A stretch of 64,000 nt of DNA from JAGTVG01 sp965365275 (GCA_965365275.1 CBDUBA010000005.1:38317-102316), one strand, 5' to 3'; shown: positions 46,280 to 55,940, numbered from the stretch's first letter. The notes: generated from the letters alone by a model not told the origin. Made by a program: numbers and translations.

Positions 46280-48121
46280 ATGGATAAAAACCAAGTAACG
46301 GGTTTAGTGCTGATCTCAGGGCTATTACTCATTTATTTTTACTTCTTCGCTCCAAAACCGATTGAAGAACCACCAGTAGAAAATCCTGTTGAGATGACAA
46401 AACCTGATCAGGATGTCATTACACAGCAGGAACCAGAAATACAGGCCCAAACCTTTCAGGCAGAATCTGACCAGGAAATACTTCAGGATTCTTCTGATAC
46501 TAATACACAAGGACCCTTTGCAAATATTCTAAGTGGTGAGGAAACAGAAATTTCCATAGAAAACGATGTAGCCATATTCACTTTCTCCACCCTCGGAGGC
46601 AGCATAACCCATGTTGAACTTAAAGAATTTGAAACGGCAGCCAAAGAACCACTTATTCTGCTGGATAAAAAGAGTAGTGCAATAAGTGAAATTATTGAAA
46701 CCCAATCGGGCCCATTGGATATCAACCAGGTGTATTATACACCTGAAATATCGGCTTCAAGCGTTTCCGGCAAGGATTCCCTTGATATACAATTTATAGC
46801 AAAAGATGATTTGAATCGGTACATCGTGAAATCTTACACAATTCCCGGTAATACGTATACGATAACACAATCAATATCGCTTGATGGTTTAAAAAACCAG
46901 CTTAGAAATGACCGGATTGCATTTACATGGGTAAACAATCTGAAGAAATTCGAAAAAGATCTCAAAACCAGCCAGATGAAAACAACCATCAATTACTATA
47001 CTGCAGCTGGAGATTTTGACGACCTTAGTGAATCCTCGTCTGATCCGGAAGAGGCTACCCTGAATGAAGCGGTAAACTGGATCACTTTTAAACAGAAGTT
47101 CTTCACCACAGGAATTATTGGTGGTAAACCGCTGCAAGGTGCTGTGGTAATGACCGATCCCAATAACCTGGATACGACTACTGTCAAGGCTGGTCTGATA
47201 AAGACCAATATTCAGCTGCAAGGAAATATTACGACGAATAAATTTTATTATGGCCCGAACAATTATCAGGTATTGAAAAAAGTGGCACCCGGATTTTCGA
47301 AAAATATATATCTTGGATGGCCTCCTGTGAACCTGGTAAACAAATTCCTTATTATCCCAACATTCAATTTTCTGGACAGGTATATTGCTAATTACGGGAT
47401 CATCATTATACTGCTGGTCATATTCATCAAGATACTGCTTTTCCCGCTTACCTATAAATCCTATATATCCATGGCTAAAACTAAGGTCTTAAAACCTGAA
47501 CTGGATGCCATAAAGGAAAAACATGGTGGAGATATGCAGAAAGCCCAGGCAGAACAGATGACATTATACAGGCAGGTAGGCGTCAATCCAATCAGTGGGT
47601 GTATACCCCTCCTGTTGCAGATGCCGATCCTGTTTTCCATGTTTTATTTCTTCCCCAATTCGATAGAATTAAGACAGGAGGCATTTTTATGGGCGGATGA
47701 TTTGTCCACTTACGATTCCATTCTGTCACTTCCATTTACCATTCCTGCTTACGGGGATCATGTGAGTCTGTTTACAATATTAATGACGCTTTCAACGATT
47801 TTATATACCTGGTCAAACAGCCAGGTAACTACTGTTCAGGGACCGATGAAATCCATGCAATACATGATGCCAGTAGTATTTATGTTTGTGTTGAACAGTT
47901 TTCCTGCAGCTTTAAGTTTCTACTACTTTGTTTCTAACCTGGTTACTTTTGGCCAGCAAGCCTTGATAAGGAAGTTCGTCGACGAAGATAAGATAAAGAG
48001 GATTCTTGATGAGAACAGGAAAAAGAATGTTTCAAAGAAAAAATCAAAGTTTCAGATGAGACTGGAAGAAGCCATGAAGGCCAAAGAGGAAACAGGCTCT
48101 TCAAAAAAGAAAAAAAGATAA
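46280..48121 (+). CDS. yidC: Membrane protein insertase YidC
   Basis: The 613-residue protein has an N-terminal anchor (residues about 8-24), a large periplasmic beta domain (about 80-350) and the conserved C-terminal insertase core with five helices, including SMAKTKVLKPELDAIKEKH and VGVNPISGCIPLLLQMPI. The tail is Lys-rich. It inserts proteins into the inner membrane with SecYEG or alone, fed by the SRP whose RNA lies at 38.8 kb. The start is two bases after pyrG. Confidence 0.96.
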   Translation: MDKNQVTGLVLISGLLLIYFYFFAPKPIEEPPVENPVEMTKPDQDVITQQEPEIQAQTFQAESDQEILQDSSDTNTQGPFANILSGEETEISIENDVAIFTFSTLGGSITHVELKEFETAAKEPLILLDKKSSAISEIIETQSGPLDINQVYYTPEISASSVSGKDSLDIQFIAKDDLNRYIVKSYTIPGNTYTITQSISLDGLKNQLRNDRIAFTWVNNLKKFEKDLKTSQMKTTINYYTAAGDFDDLSESSSDPEEATLNEAVNWITFKQKFFTTGIIGGKPLQGAVVMTDPNNLDTTTVKAGLIKTNIQLQGNITTNKFYYGPNNYQVLKKVAPGFSKNIYLGWPPVNLVNKFLIIPTFNFLDRYIANYGIIIILLVIFIKILLFPLTYKSYISMAKTKVLKPELDAIKEKHGGDMQKAQAEQMTLYRQVGVNPISGCIPLLLQMPILFSMFYFFPNSIELRQEAFLWADDLSTYDSILSLPFTIPAYGDHVSLFTILMTLSTILYTWSNSQVTTVQGPMKSMQYMMPVVFMFVLNSFPAALSFYYFVSNLVTFGQQALIRKFVDEDKIKRILDENRKKNVSKKKSKFQMRLEEAMKAKEETGSSKKKKR

Positions 48122-48225
48122 AATCGTATTTTATTGATTTTGAAAGAGTTCCGGATGGAGCAGGAATAATTGTATTTTTTAAGAGAGACATATTTAGTTT
48201 ATAGCTATTTTGTGATTGAATCTTT

Positions 48226-48233
48226 TATATTTG
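48226..48233 (+). promoter_or_regulatory. TAnnTTTG element before parA
   Basis: TATATTTG matches the -7 consensus 55 bases before the parA ATG. A TTTTG lies nearby, but its spacing is short, so the -33 partner is uncertain. Confidence 0.4.
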
Positions 48234-48287
48234 TAACCGGAAAATAAATTTAGCTGAAATTCAACTCAAGGAATAATTGTTCAACGA

Positions 48288-49058
48288 ATGGGTAAGATAA
48301 TATCTATAGCAAATCAAAAAGGTGGCGTTGGTAAAACCACTACCGCCATCAACTTATCTGCAAGTTTTGCTGCATTGGAGTTCAAAACCCTTGTTGTTGA
48401 TGCTGATCCCCAGGCAAATTCTACTTCGGGACTTGGAATTAATCCCAAGGAGGTTAACCATAGTATATATGAATGCATGCTGGGACATGTAGAAGCCAAG
48501 GACGTAATAGTCCCAACCGAGATCGATTATTTATATGTTCTTCCCTCCCACATCGACCTTGTTGGAGCTGAAGTTGAAATGGTTAATCTTGACCACAGGG
48601 AAGATAAAATGAGAGAAAGCCTTCTCCCCATAAAAGACGATTTTGATTTTATAATAATTGATTGTTCTCCCTCACTTGGATTAATTACTATTAATGCCCT
48701 AACTGCAGCAAATTCAGTGATAATCCCCGTTCAATGTGAGTATTTTGCCCTTGAGGGACTAGGGAAATTGCTGAATACCATCAAGATCATCCAATCTCGG
48801 TTAAATACTGACCTTGAAATCGAAGGTATTTTGCTGACCATGTACGATGTAAGGCTGAACCTTTCAAATCAGGTGGTTGAAGAAGTAACTACCCATTTCA
48901 AACAAATGGTTTTTGATACTATTATACCAAGAAATATTAAACTTAGTGAGTCACCCAGCTATGGGAAACCTGCCTTGTTCTATGATGCCGAAAGCAAAGG
49001 GGCCATAAGCTATTTAAACCTTGGCCGGGAAATTATCGGCAAAAATGAGCTGGCGTAA
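48288..49058 (+). CDS. parA: Chromosome-partitioning ATPase ParA (Soj)
   Basis: The 256-residue protein is a Walker-type partition ATPase with the deviant P-loop KGGVGKTTTAIN (11-22), a DADPQANST switch and IIDCSPSLG. It binds ATP and DNA and moves the ParB-parS complex. No DNA-binding extension is present, which fits chromosomal Soj rather than plasmid ParA of the longer type. The parB gene starts 11 bases later, then DUF5683, dapB and lepB follow, an arrangement seen widely in Bacteroidota. Confidence 0.96.
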   Translation: MGKIISIANQKGGVGKTTTAINLSASFAALEFKTLVVDADPQANSTSGLGINPKEVNHSIYECMLGHVEAKDVIVPTEIDYLYVLPSHIDLVGAEVEMVNLDHREDKMRESLLPIKDDFDFIIIDCSPSLGLITINALTAANSVIIPVQCEYFALEGLGKLLNTIKIIQSRLNTDLEIEGILLTMYDVRLNLSNQVVEEVTTHFKQMVFDTIIPRNIKLSESPSYGKPALFYDAESKGAISYLNLGREIIGKNELA

Positions 49059-49069
49059 TTGACATATTT

Positions 49070-49984
49070 ATGGATAAAAAAAAGTCAGTGAAGAAGAGAA
49101 GTGCTTTAGGCCGCGGTTTAGGGGCTCTCCTGGATGACTCTGTCCTTGATTCGAAACCAAAACTTGTCTCCGATTCTGTCAGACAACCCCTGATCAATGA
49201 GATCCCGCTTAAATACATAAAATCAAATCCCTTTCAACCCAGGACAGATTTCGATGAAGAAGCTTTAGCCGAATTGGCCGATTCTATCATTACTCAGGGA
49301 ATTATACAGCCCATTACCGTTCGGCGTATCAATGACGAGGAATTTCAACTTATAAGTGGTGAACGTCGCCTGATCGCATCGAAAAAGGCTAAACTCAAAT
49401 CCATCCCCGCCTATGTCAGGGAGGCCAATGACCAGCAAATGCTGGAAATGGCATTAATTGAGAATATACAAAGGGAAAATCTGAATGCGATTGAGATTGC
49501 CACCAGTTACCAGAAATTGGTAACTGAATGTAATTTGAAACAGGAAGAATTGGGTGACCGGGTTGGTAAAAAAAGAGCCACTGTAACGAACTACCTTCGT
49601 TTGTTGAAACTTCCGCCCGATATTCAGGATGCAATACGGGATGACAGGATCTCGATGGGGCATGCAAGAGCTTTGATCAATATTGAGAACATCGATGTAC
49701 AGCTTACTGTATTTCATAAGATCATAAAGGAAGACCTGTCAGTTCGTAAGACAGAGGAACTGGTACGCAGGATCAGCAAAATAAGTCCCGGGAAAGGAGA
49801 AGAGAAAGCCAGTATAAAGGAACTATCCACCGAATTGAAAAACCTTCAGACTGTTTTATCCTCACATTTTGGCACAAAAGTTGAAATACTGCAAAAAAGT
49901 GGACAGAAAGGAGATATAAAGATCCCCTACATGTCGGTCGATGATTTGAACAGGATCCTGGAGATTCTCGAAATCCAGTTGTAA
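49070..49984 (+). CDS. parB: Chromosome-partitioning protein ParB (Spo0J)
   Basis: The 304-residue protein begins with a basic ParA-stimulating tail (MDKKKSVKKRSALGRGLGALL). The N-terminal CTPase/ParB domain has NPFQPRTDFDEEAL and the SGERRLIASK motif, followed by ENIQRENLNAIEIA and a helix-turn-helix with LGDRVGKKRATVTNYLRLLKL. The C-terminus dimerises. It spreads from parS sites near the origin to organise segregation. No parS was found in this window. The stop overlaps the next ATG (TAATG). Confidence 0.96.
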   Translation: MDKKKSVKKRSALGRGLGALLDDSVLDSKPKLVSDSVRQPLINEIPLKYIKSNPFQPRTDFDEEALAELADSIITQGIIQPITVRRINDEEFQLISGERRLIASKKAKLKSIPAYVREANDQQMLEMALIENIQRENLNAIEIATSYQKLVTECNLKQEELGDRVGKKRATVTNYLRLLKLPPDIQDAIRDDRISMGHARALINIENIDVQLTVFHKIIKEDLSVRKTEELVRRISKISPGKGEEKASIKELSTELKNLQTVLSSHFGTKVEILQKSGQKGDIKIPYMSVDDLNRILEILEIQL

Positions 49985-50640
49985 TGCAAACCAATAGGTT
50001 TCTTATATTCTCTTTTTTATTATTCTTGGTTACGGGACTAACACATGCCCAGGATGAACCTGTGGATGGTGAAGAGAAAAAAGAGCCTGAAGAAAAACAA
50101 GAAGCGCTTTTGCTGCAACCTGGAATGGATACAACCGGAATGAATATTCAGTTCGATTCCATCTATGTAGATGAGGAACAATTCAACCGGCCAAAAAAAG
50201 CAGCTTATTTATCCGCGGCCTTGCCAGGGCTTGGCCAGGCTTTTAACAAACGTTACTGGAAAATTCCAATTGTATACGGGGCGTTTGGGACCATTGGTTA
50301 CTTTATTGGCTACAATAACAATAAATACCAGCAATACAGGAATGCATATCTATTGAAAAGATCATTCCCTTTGGAGGAGCTGGATGATGATCTGGCCATT
50401 AACATTAGTGAGGATAATTTAAAACGGGGACTTGACTACTATCGAAGAAACCGGGACCTTCTTATGATCGTCCTGGTTGGAGTATATATCATCCAGATCC
50501 TTGATGCCCATATCGATGCGCACCTGATGGAGTTTGATGTTTCTGAAGACCTTACATTCCGTCTGGAACCCGGATTTCAATCCCAGAGCATGTGGGCTTC
50601 AAGACAATATGGATTTAAACTCACATTGAATTTTAACTAG
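49984..50640 (+). CDS. DUF5683-family membrane protein
   Basis: The 218-residue protein has a signal peptide ending in THAQ (residue 23), a low-complexity acidic stretch (about 24-40), and a DUF5683 core with AAYLSAALPGLGQAFNKRYWKIPIVYGAFGTIGYF, the family hallmark. Two later membrane-like segments (about 90-108 and 155-172) are followed by an aromatic C-terminus. The family is found almost only in Bacteroidota, placed between parB and dapB. Function is unknown. The ATG shares a base with the parB stop. Confidence 0.82.
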   Translation: MQTNRFLIFSFLLFLVTGLTHAQDEPVDGEEKKEPEEKQEALLLQPGMDTTGMNIQFDSIYVDEEQFNRPKKAAYLSAALPGLGQAFNKRYWKIPIVYGAFGTIGYFIGYNNNKYQQYRNAYLLKRSFPLEELDDDLAINISEDNLKRGLDYYRRNRDLLMIVLVGVYIIQILDAHIDAHLMEFDVSEDLTFRLEPGFQSQSMWASRQYGFKLTLNFN

Positions 50641-50647
50641 ATCCCTT

Positions 50648-51364
50648 ATGAACCTGTTAATAATCGGATATGGTAAAATGGGTAAATCCATCGAATCCAT
50701 TGCCATAGAAAGAGGACACAACATCGCTGGAATAGTTGATATTGATAATCAAAATCTCCTTCATGAGATCGATCCGTCTAAAGTGGAAGTAGCAATCGAA
50801 TTCAGTCAACCCGATGCTGCTTTCGAAAATATCAGCACCTGCCTCCAGCGTGGCATAAAAATATTATCAGGCACTACCGGCTGGCTTGATAAAAAGGAAG
50901 AAGTGAAACGCTTGTGCCAAACCAATAATGGAACCTTTTTTTATGCTTCTAATTACAGTATTGGGGTAAACCTGTTTTTCAGGTTAAATGCATATCTTGC
51001 CAACCTGATCAAGGATTATCCCCAATATGTTCCAACCATGACAGAGATCCATCATACGGAAAAGAAGGATGCGCCAAGCGGGACTGCAATAAGCCTTGCT
51101 GAAGACATAATCTCTAGCCTTCCGGGCATTAAAAATTGGGAAAATGACAATACGAAAGTTCCGGAATCATTATCAATTAAAAGTGAAAGGACAGGGAAAG
51201 TTCCTGGAACCCATATCATCAATTACGAATCGGAAGTTGACCGGATCGAAATAAGACATGAAGCTTTCAGCAGGAAAGGTTTCGCACTCGGCGCGGTTCT
51301 TGTGGCTGATTGGTTAAAAGATAAAGAAGGCATGTTGGATATGAATGATTTTTTGGAAATATAA
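50648..51364 (+). CDS. dapB: 4-hydroxy-tetrahydrodipicolinate reductase
   Basis: The 238-residue enzyme has the nucleotide-binding LLIIGYGKMGKSIES motif near the start, the family signature EIHHTEKKDAPSGTA (catalytic His and Lys) and an FSRKGFALGA C-terminal segment. It is in the short form of DapB typical of this phylum. It catalyses the second step of the diaminopimelate/lysine pathway, also needed for peptidoglycan. It begins seven bases after the DUF5683 gene. Confidence 0.95.
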   Translation: MNLLIIGYGKMGKSIESIAIERGHNIAGIVDIDNQNLLHEIDPSKVEVAIEFSQPDAAFENISTCLQRGIKILSGTTGWLDKKEEVKRLCQTNNGTFFYASNYSIGVNLFFRLNAYLANLIKDYPQYVPTMTEIHHTEKKDAPSGTAISLAEDIISSLPGIKNWENDNTKVPESLSIKSERTGKVPGTHIINYESEVDRIEIRHEAFSRKGFALGAVLVADWLKDKEGMLDMNDFLEI

Positions 51365-51385
51365 ATTTAATTGATCACAATCCAT

Positions 51386-51393
51386 TACTTTTG
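51386..51393 (+). promoter_or_regulatory. TAnnTTTG element before lepB
   Basis: TACTTTTG matches the -7 consensus 26 bases before the lepB ATG, suggesting an internal promoter in the parA-lepB run. The -33 partner is weak. Confidence 0.4.
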
Positions 51394-51419
51394 CCAACTG
51401 TTATAACCTGAGGATACTA

Positions 51420-52517
51420 ATGAACTTAAAATTCTTTAATAAAGACAAAGGAGAGAAAAAGGAGAAAATAAAGAAATCGGCTGTAAGAGAATGGTTTGAT
51501 GCCATTATTTTTGCTGTTATAGCGGCCACAATCATCAGGTGGTTATTCCTGGAGGCCTTTACCATACCTACCGCCTCGATGGAAAAATCCCTGCTCGTGG
51601 GTGATTTTCTTTTCGTAAGTAAGGTGCATTATGGAGCCAGAACTCCAAAAACACCCTTGCAACTTCCGCTTACCCATCAAACAATCTGGGGCACGAAGAT
51701 CCCATCATATGTTGATTGGATACAATTGCCTCAGGTTAGGATCCCGGGATTCAGTAGTATCAAAAGGAATGATGTCGTAGTTTTTAATTACCCACCGGAA
51801 TTCGAACATCCAGTCGACCTGAAAACCAATTACATAAAAAGATGTATCGGTGTTCCAGGTGATGTGATAGAAATAAAAGATACGCAGGTCTATGTTAACG
51901 GTGAGGCCTTTGAAAATCCACCCAAGATGCAATTCAGGTATTACCTTTTTACGGATGAGATAGTAAATGACCGGGTTTTCAAAAAATATGATATATCAGA
52001 ATTCTACAGATCACAGGGCGGGTATTATGTGATGACAAGTCCCGAAACAGCAAATACCTTAAATTCCCTTCCATTTGTAAAGGATGTGGTGTTAACAAAA
52101 AACACGGAGGAACAGGTAAATCCCAGAATCTACCCGAATGCGAATATTTTCGCCTGGAATGAAGATTTTTTTGGACCGCTGGAGGTTCCTGCTAAAGGCG
52201 AGACAATCGATATCAACTCAGATAACCTGGCTAAATATGGTGATCTCATAAGATATTATGAAAGCAATAAAGAAGTTGATATAAAAGACGGAAAACTAAG
52301 CATCGAAGGAACTGAGATGACTACCTATACTTTTAAACAGAATTATTATTTTATGATGGGTGATAACCGCCATAACTCGGAAGATTCAAGGTTCTGGGGG
52401 TTTGTACCGGAAGACCATGTCGTTGGTAAAGCGTTGTTTATCTGGCTTTCAATTGATAAAAATGAAAGCTTTTTCAGTAAGATACGCTGGTCACGCCTAT
52501 TCTCATTGATACATTAA
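51420..52517 (+). CDS. lepB: Signal peptidase I
   Basis: The 365-residue enzyme has one N-terminal membrane anchor (FDAIIFAVIAATIIRWLFL, about 26-44), the catalytic Ser53 in TIPTASMEKSLL, the catalytic lysine in YIKRCIGVPGD and the late motif MMGDNRHNSEDSRFWG. The length, above the usual 320, comes from an extra insert between the catalytic Lys and the final motif, as in other Bacteroidota. It cleaves signal peptides of exported proteins. The stop is three bases from the convergent ung. Confidence 0.96.
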   Translation: MNLKFFNKDKGEKKEKIKKSAVREWFDAIIFAVIAATIIRWLFLEAFTIPTASMEKSLLVGDFLFVSKVHYGARTPKTPLQLPLTHQTIWGTKIPSYVDWIQLPQVRIPGFSSIKRNDVVVFNYPPEFEHPVDLKTNYIKRCIGVPGDVIEIKDTQVYVNGEAFENPPKMQFRYYLFTDEIVNDRVFKKYDISEFYRSQGGYYVMTSPETANTLNSLPFVKDVVLTKNTEEQVNPRIYPNANIFAWNEDFFGPLEVPAKGETIDINSDNLAKYGDLIRYYESNKEVDIKDGKLSIEGTEMTTYTFKQNYYFMMGDNRHNSEDSRFWGFVPEDHVVGKALFIWLSIDKNESFFSKIRWSRLFSLIH

Positions 52518-52520
52518 GTC

Positions 52521-53183
52521 TTACCAGTCAATTTCTTTTTTTCCTTTTGACCTCAGGTAAGCGTTTGCCTTACTGAAATGCTTGTTGCCGAAAAACCCCC
52601 TGTTGGCCGAAAGTGGAGAGGGATGGACAGACCTTAAAACACAATGACGGGAATTGTCAATAAATTCGCCCTTTTTCTGGGCATAGGAACCCCATAGCAT
52701 AAAAACAAGATTTTCATTTTCTTCTGCCAGGGTCTTAATCGCTGCATCTGTAAAAGTTTCCCACCCCTTGTTCTGGTGAGAACCGGCCTGATTAGCTCTG
52801 ACGGTCAGGGTGGCATTTAATAATAAAACTCCCTGGTCGGCCCAGCGGTCAAGGGATCCGTTATGTGGAATTTCTTTACCCAGATCGTTCTTGATCTCCT
52901 TAAAAATATTGATAAGGGATGGCGGCATTTGAATGCCTTCACTTACTGAAAAACATAATCCGTTTGCCTGATTTGGTCCATGGTAAGGATCCTGTCCGAT
53001 AATAACTACTTTTACCTTATCTACGGGGCATCTGTCAAAAGCCCTGAAGATATCTTTACCGGGTGGATATATTTTGTATTTGCTGTATTCATTACGGACA
53101 AATGTCGTAAGTTGCTGAAAATAAGGCTTTCCAAATTCTTCCGATAACCTGGCTTTCCATGTCGGCTCTATTCTGACATTCAT
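52521..53183 (-). CDS. ung: Uracil-DNA glycosylase
   Basis: The 220-residue enzyme has the active-site segment VIIGQDPYHGPNQANGLCFSV, with the catalytic Asp, and the DNA-reading loop HPSPLSANRGF with its catalytic His. These are the defining motifs of family 1 uracil-DNA glycosylase. It removes uracil from DNA to start base-excision repair. Length is normal. On the minus strand a TATTTTTG box (complement of 53191-53198) lies only eight bases before the ATG, so the message may be almost leaderless. Confidence 0.97.
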   Translation of the reverse strand: MNVRIEPTWKARLSEEFGKPYFQQLTTFVRNEYSKYKIYPPGKDIFRAFDRCPVDKVKVVIIGQDPYHGPNQANGLCFSVSEGIQMPPSLINIFKEIKNDLGKEIPHNGSLDRWADQGVLLLNATLTVRANQAGSHQNKGWETFTDAAIKTLAEENENLVFMLWGSYAQKKGEFIDNSRHCVLRSVHPSPLSANRGFFGNKHFSKANAYLRSKGKKEIDW

Positions 53184-53279
53184 AATAAATCAAAAATAAT
53201 TAATATCAAATTTGACCAATTTTAAAACTAAACGATTATTTTTATAAGTTACAAACATTTGATATACATATACATTAAC

Positions 53280-53666
53280 GTGGTTACAAAAATTACAGAA
53301 GGCATAAAAGTCAGTGTAACTGAAGAATATCAGAAGGAATTTTCCATACCTGAACAGTTTCATTATGTCTTTACCTATAAAGTAACCATTGAAAATAATT
53401 CAGAATACACAATACAACTGCAACGCCGGCACTGGTTCATTTATGACGGACCTTTTACATGTAAAGAGGTGGAAGGAGAAGGAGTAGTCGGACAAACCCC
53501 TGTGCTGGAGCCGGGCGAGTCCCACAATTATGTATCAGGATGTAACCTGAAGTCGGGTATTGGAAAAATGGCAGGCACCTATCTGATGGAACGCATCGTA
53601 GATGGGAAGAAGTTCAAAGTTAATATTCCTGAATTTGTCATGATTGCCCCTGTTTTGCTAAATTAG
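53280..53666 (+). CDS. apaG: ApaG-family protein
   Basis: A GTG at 53280 gives MVTKITEGIKVSV, the normal family start, and 128 residues; an ATG at 53259 would add seven residues in the AT-rich leader. The single ApaG/DUF525 beta-sandwich domain has YTIQLQRRHWFI, a VVGQTPVLEPGE segment and a GTYLMERIVDG strand. The family is small and its function is not well defined, though it is linked to CoA, phosphate or stress responses. It is followed after four bases by a methyltransferase gene. Confidence 0.85.
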   Translation: MVTKITEGIKVSVTEEYQKEFSIPEQFHYVFTYKVTIENNSEYTIQLQRRHWFIYDGPFTCKEVEGEGVVGQTPVLEPGESHNYVSGCNLKSGIGKMAGTYLMERIVDGKKFKVNIPEFVMIAPVLLN

Positions 53667-53670
53667 CAGG

Positions 53671-54456
53671 GTGCCAACTTTTTTTCAAATCACATCCTAT
53701 ATTAATCATAAACTCAGGGAAATCAATGAACATTCGCTGCATAGTCCTTCTATGTTCAGGCTTTACCTTGATTGTTTTAAAAAAGCAAAGAATATACCCG
53801 CAGATAGATCGATCGAAGAATTAAGGAAAAGTTTCATTAATAATACAAGATCAGTTAATATAACAGACTTCGGCGCCGGGTCGAAGATATCGGTAAAGGA
53901 ATCAAGGACTGTGAGATCCATCGCTAAAGGAGGAATAAGCTCATCAAAATACTCAAGATTATTTCAGGAATTGATAAGGCATTTCAATTGCCGCACAATT
54001 ATTGAACTGGGAACTTCACTTGGTATTAATACCATGTACCTGGCCACCACCAAACCTGACGTAAAGGTATGGACTTTCGAAGGATGCGCACCGGTTGCCG
54101 ATATCGCTGAAAAGGCATTCAGGGATCTCGAGCAAGAGAACATAGAAATCCTGAAAGGAAATATCGATAGTACCCTCCCGCAGTTTCTTCCAGGTTCTGG
54201 CGATATTGATTTCGCATTTATTGATGCAAATCATACGTACAGATCAACATTGAACTATTTCAACCAGTTAAAGCCAAAACTATCTGATCGTGCGGTAATG
54301 ATTATTGACGACATTTACTGGTCAAAAGAAATGGCAAAGGCATGGCGTGAGCTATCCACACTAATCCCGGATGCAGCCTGCATTGACATTTATAAGTGTG
54401 GTATCCTGATTTTTGATAAAAATATTAGCCCACAAAAGCTGAGATTTGAGTTTTAA
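53671..54456 (+). CDS. Class I SAM-dependent O-methyltransferase-like protein
   Basis: The frame starts with GTG at 53671, four bases after apaG. The 261-residue protein has the SAM-binding IIELGTSLGINTMYLATTKP (about 110-129), an acidic VWTFEG and an IDFAFIDANHTYRSTL active-site strand with the metal-binding IDDIYWS. This matches the CmoA/catechol-O-methyltransferase-like class I group. The substrate is unknown. The fold call is firm; the start codon is the best available. Confidence 0.85.
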   Translation: MPTFFQITSYINHKLREINEHSLHSPSMFRLYLDCFKKAKNIPADRSIEELRKSFINNTRSVNITDFGAGSKISVKESRTVRSIAKGGISSSKYSRLFQELIRHFNCRTIIELGTSLGINTMYLATTKPDVKVWTFEGCAPVADIAEKAFRDLEQENIEILKGNIDSTLPQFLPGSGDIDFAFIDANHTYRSTLNYFNQLKPKLSDRAVMIIDDIYWSKEMAKAWRELSTLIPDAACIDIYKCGILIFDKNISPQKLRFEF

Positions 54457-54494
54457 AATGGAAGAGTATAATTGCATTAATTCAAATTTACTGC

Positions 54495-54524
54495 TTGATT
54501 TTAGTTAAATATCCCCTATTTTTG
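54495..54524 (+). promoter_or_regulatory. Promoter of the coiled-coil gene
   Basis: TTG at 54495-54497, a 19-base spacer and TATTTTTG at 54517-54524 match the Bacteroidota promoter well, 27 bases before the ATG at 54552. Confidence 0.75.
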
Positions 54525-54551
54525 CATTAACTTTTTTAATATTTCTAAGAA

Positions 54552-55481
54552 ATGACTGACGAAACAAATCCCGGGACTCCTGAAAACACTAAACAGGGAC
54601 CAAGTAAAAAAAGATATCGAAGAGATATAATCATAGCAGTAGTTGTAGTGCTCGTGATAGTCCAGGCCGTAAATCTCTTTATAAAGATGCGTTCAGATAA
54701 GGCATACAATGCCGAGATCGAAAAAGCAAAAGAGGAGATCACGATTCTTGAACATGAAATAAACCAGAGAATGGTTGAGATAGAAAGTCTCGGAGGGGAT
54801 GTGGCTGATCTTGAAGCAGTTGTGGCAGAACTTGAAGAAGAAAAGGAAAAATTAATTACCAATAGAAAATATTCAGACCGGCAAATTGCCAGCCTGAGGG
54901 ATAAAGTCGAAGGCTTTCAGGAATTACTGATCCTAAAGGATAAGGAGATCGAAGATCTTAAAGTCCTGGCGGATGAACTAGCGCAGGAGAATATTGAGTT
55001 AAAAACCGAAAAGAATGAATTGACCGCCGATCTTAACCAGCAAATCAGGACCAGGGAGGTATTGGAAGAACAGGTTGAAATAGTATCTAAACTAAAGGTT
55101 GAGAACATTCAGATATTCGCCTTAAATAGCCGCGGTAAGGTCCGAGAGGATGAATTCAAAGCCCGTTTTATTGAAAAAATAAGGGTTGAATTCAATATTG
55201 CCGAAAATGAGGTGGCCCCCATTGAAGGAAAAGAGATCATGATCAGGATTATAGGTCCTGACGATAATGTCTTGTTTGATGTGGCTTCCGGATCCGGTAC
55301 CTTTATGTTTAATGGCAAGGAAGAGTTTTATACCGCCAAACAGGAAATTCTCTTTGACAATACACGTCAGAAACTCACCTTTGACTATGATAAAGGTAGT
55401 GAATATGTTCCTGGTGCCTATCAATTACAGGTTTATACAGACGATTATTTGATGGGTGAGAAAGAATTTATGGTTAAATAA
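54552..55481 (+). CDS. Membrane-anchored coiled-coil protein
   Basis: The 309-residue protein has a short cytoplasmic start, one membrane segment (IIIAVVVVLVIVQAVNLFI, about 26-44) and a long heptad-rich coiled coil (about 50-180) with many Glu, Leu and Lys. The last 120 residues form a beta-rich C-terminal domain with GPDDNVLFDVASGSGTFMF. The layout suggests a periplasmic rod with a C-terminal recognition domain. I do not recognise a named family. It has its own promoter and precedes the rpsF-rpsR-rplI operon. Confidence 0.75.
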   Translation: MTDETNPGTPENTKQGPSKKRYRRDIIIAVVVVLVIVQAVNLFIKMRSDKAYNAEIEKAKEEITILEHEINQRMVEIESLGGDVADLEAVVAELEEEKEKLITNRKYSDRQIASLRDKVEGFQELLILKDKEIEDLKVLADELAQENIELKTEKNELTADLNQQIRTREVLEEQVEIVSKLKVENIQIFALNSRGKVREDEFKARFIEKIRVEFNIAENEVAPIEGKEIMIRIIGPDDNVLFDVASGSGTFMFNGKEEFYTAKQEILFDNTRQKLTFDYDKGSEYVPGAYQLQVYTDDYLMGEKEFMVK

Positions 55482-55512
55482 TATCGCCACATATCAATTT
55501 ATTTCTTCCAGC

Positions 55513-55543
55513 TTTGCTTAAAGCTAATAAATTTGTACTTTTG
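55513..55543 (+). promoter_or_regulatory. Promoter of rpsF-rpsR-rplI
   Basis: TTTG at 55513-55516, 19 bases, then TACTTTTG at 55536-55543 form a full match to the Bacteroidota consensus, 33 bases before the rpsF ATG. A small hairpin, AGCTTT-gctt-AAAGCT (55510-55525), overlaps the -33 box. Confidence 0.85.
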
Positions 55544-55568
55544 CCGTCCGAAAATTAATTTATAAAAG

Positions 55569-55940
55569 ATGGAATTAAAAAATTACGAGACAGTATTCAT
55601 TTTAACTCCCGTTTTGTCTGAAGTTCAGATGAAGGATGCTGTCGAAAGATTCAAAAAGGTGTTGGTTGATCATAAAGCTGAGATCATTAATGAAGAAAAC
55701 TGGGGGCTGAAGAAATTGGCTTACCCTATTCAGCATAAATCAACCGGATTTTATAACCTGTTTGAATTTGCGGCAACTCCTGATACCATCGCAGCTTTAG
55801 AATTGGAGTATAGAAGAGACGAAAAGGTAATGCGGTTCTTAACCGTAGCCCTTGACAAACACGCTGTGGCTTACAACGAAAAACGCCGCAGAGGAGAGTT
55901 TAACAAAAAACCTGAAGCTAAGGAGGAGCAAGCAGCATGA
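55569..55940 (+). CDS. rpsF: 30S ribosomal protein bS6
   Basis: The 123-residue protein begins MELKNYETVFILTPV and has the bS6 pattern with LKKLAYPIQHKSTGFYNLFEF and a Lys/Glu-rich tail (NKKPEAKEEQAA). Bacteroidota S6 is followed directly by S18 and L9, as here. It binds 16S rRNA with bS18 in the platform of the 30S subunit. Its last four bases (ATGA) overlap the rpsR start, indicating coupled translation. Confidence 0.97.
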   Translation: MELKNYETVFILTPVLSEVQMKDAVERFKKVLVDHKAEIINEENWGLKKLAYPIQHKSTGFYNLFEFAATPDTIAALELEYRRDEKVMRFLTVALDKHAVAYNEKRRRGEFNKKPEAKEEQAA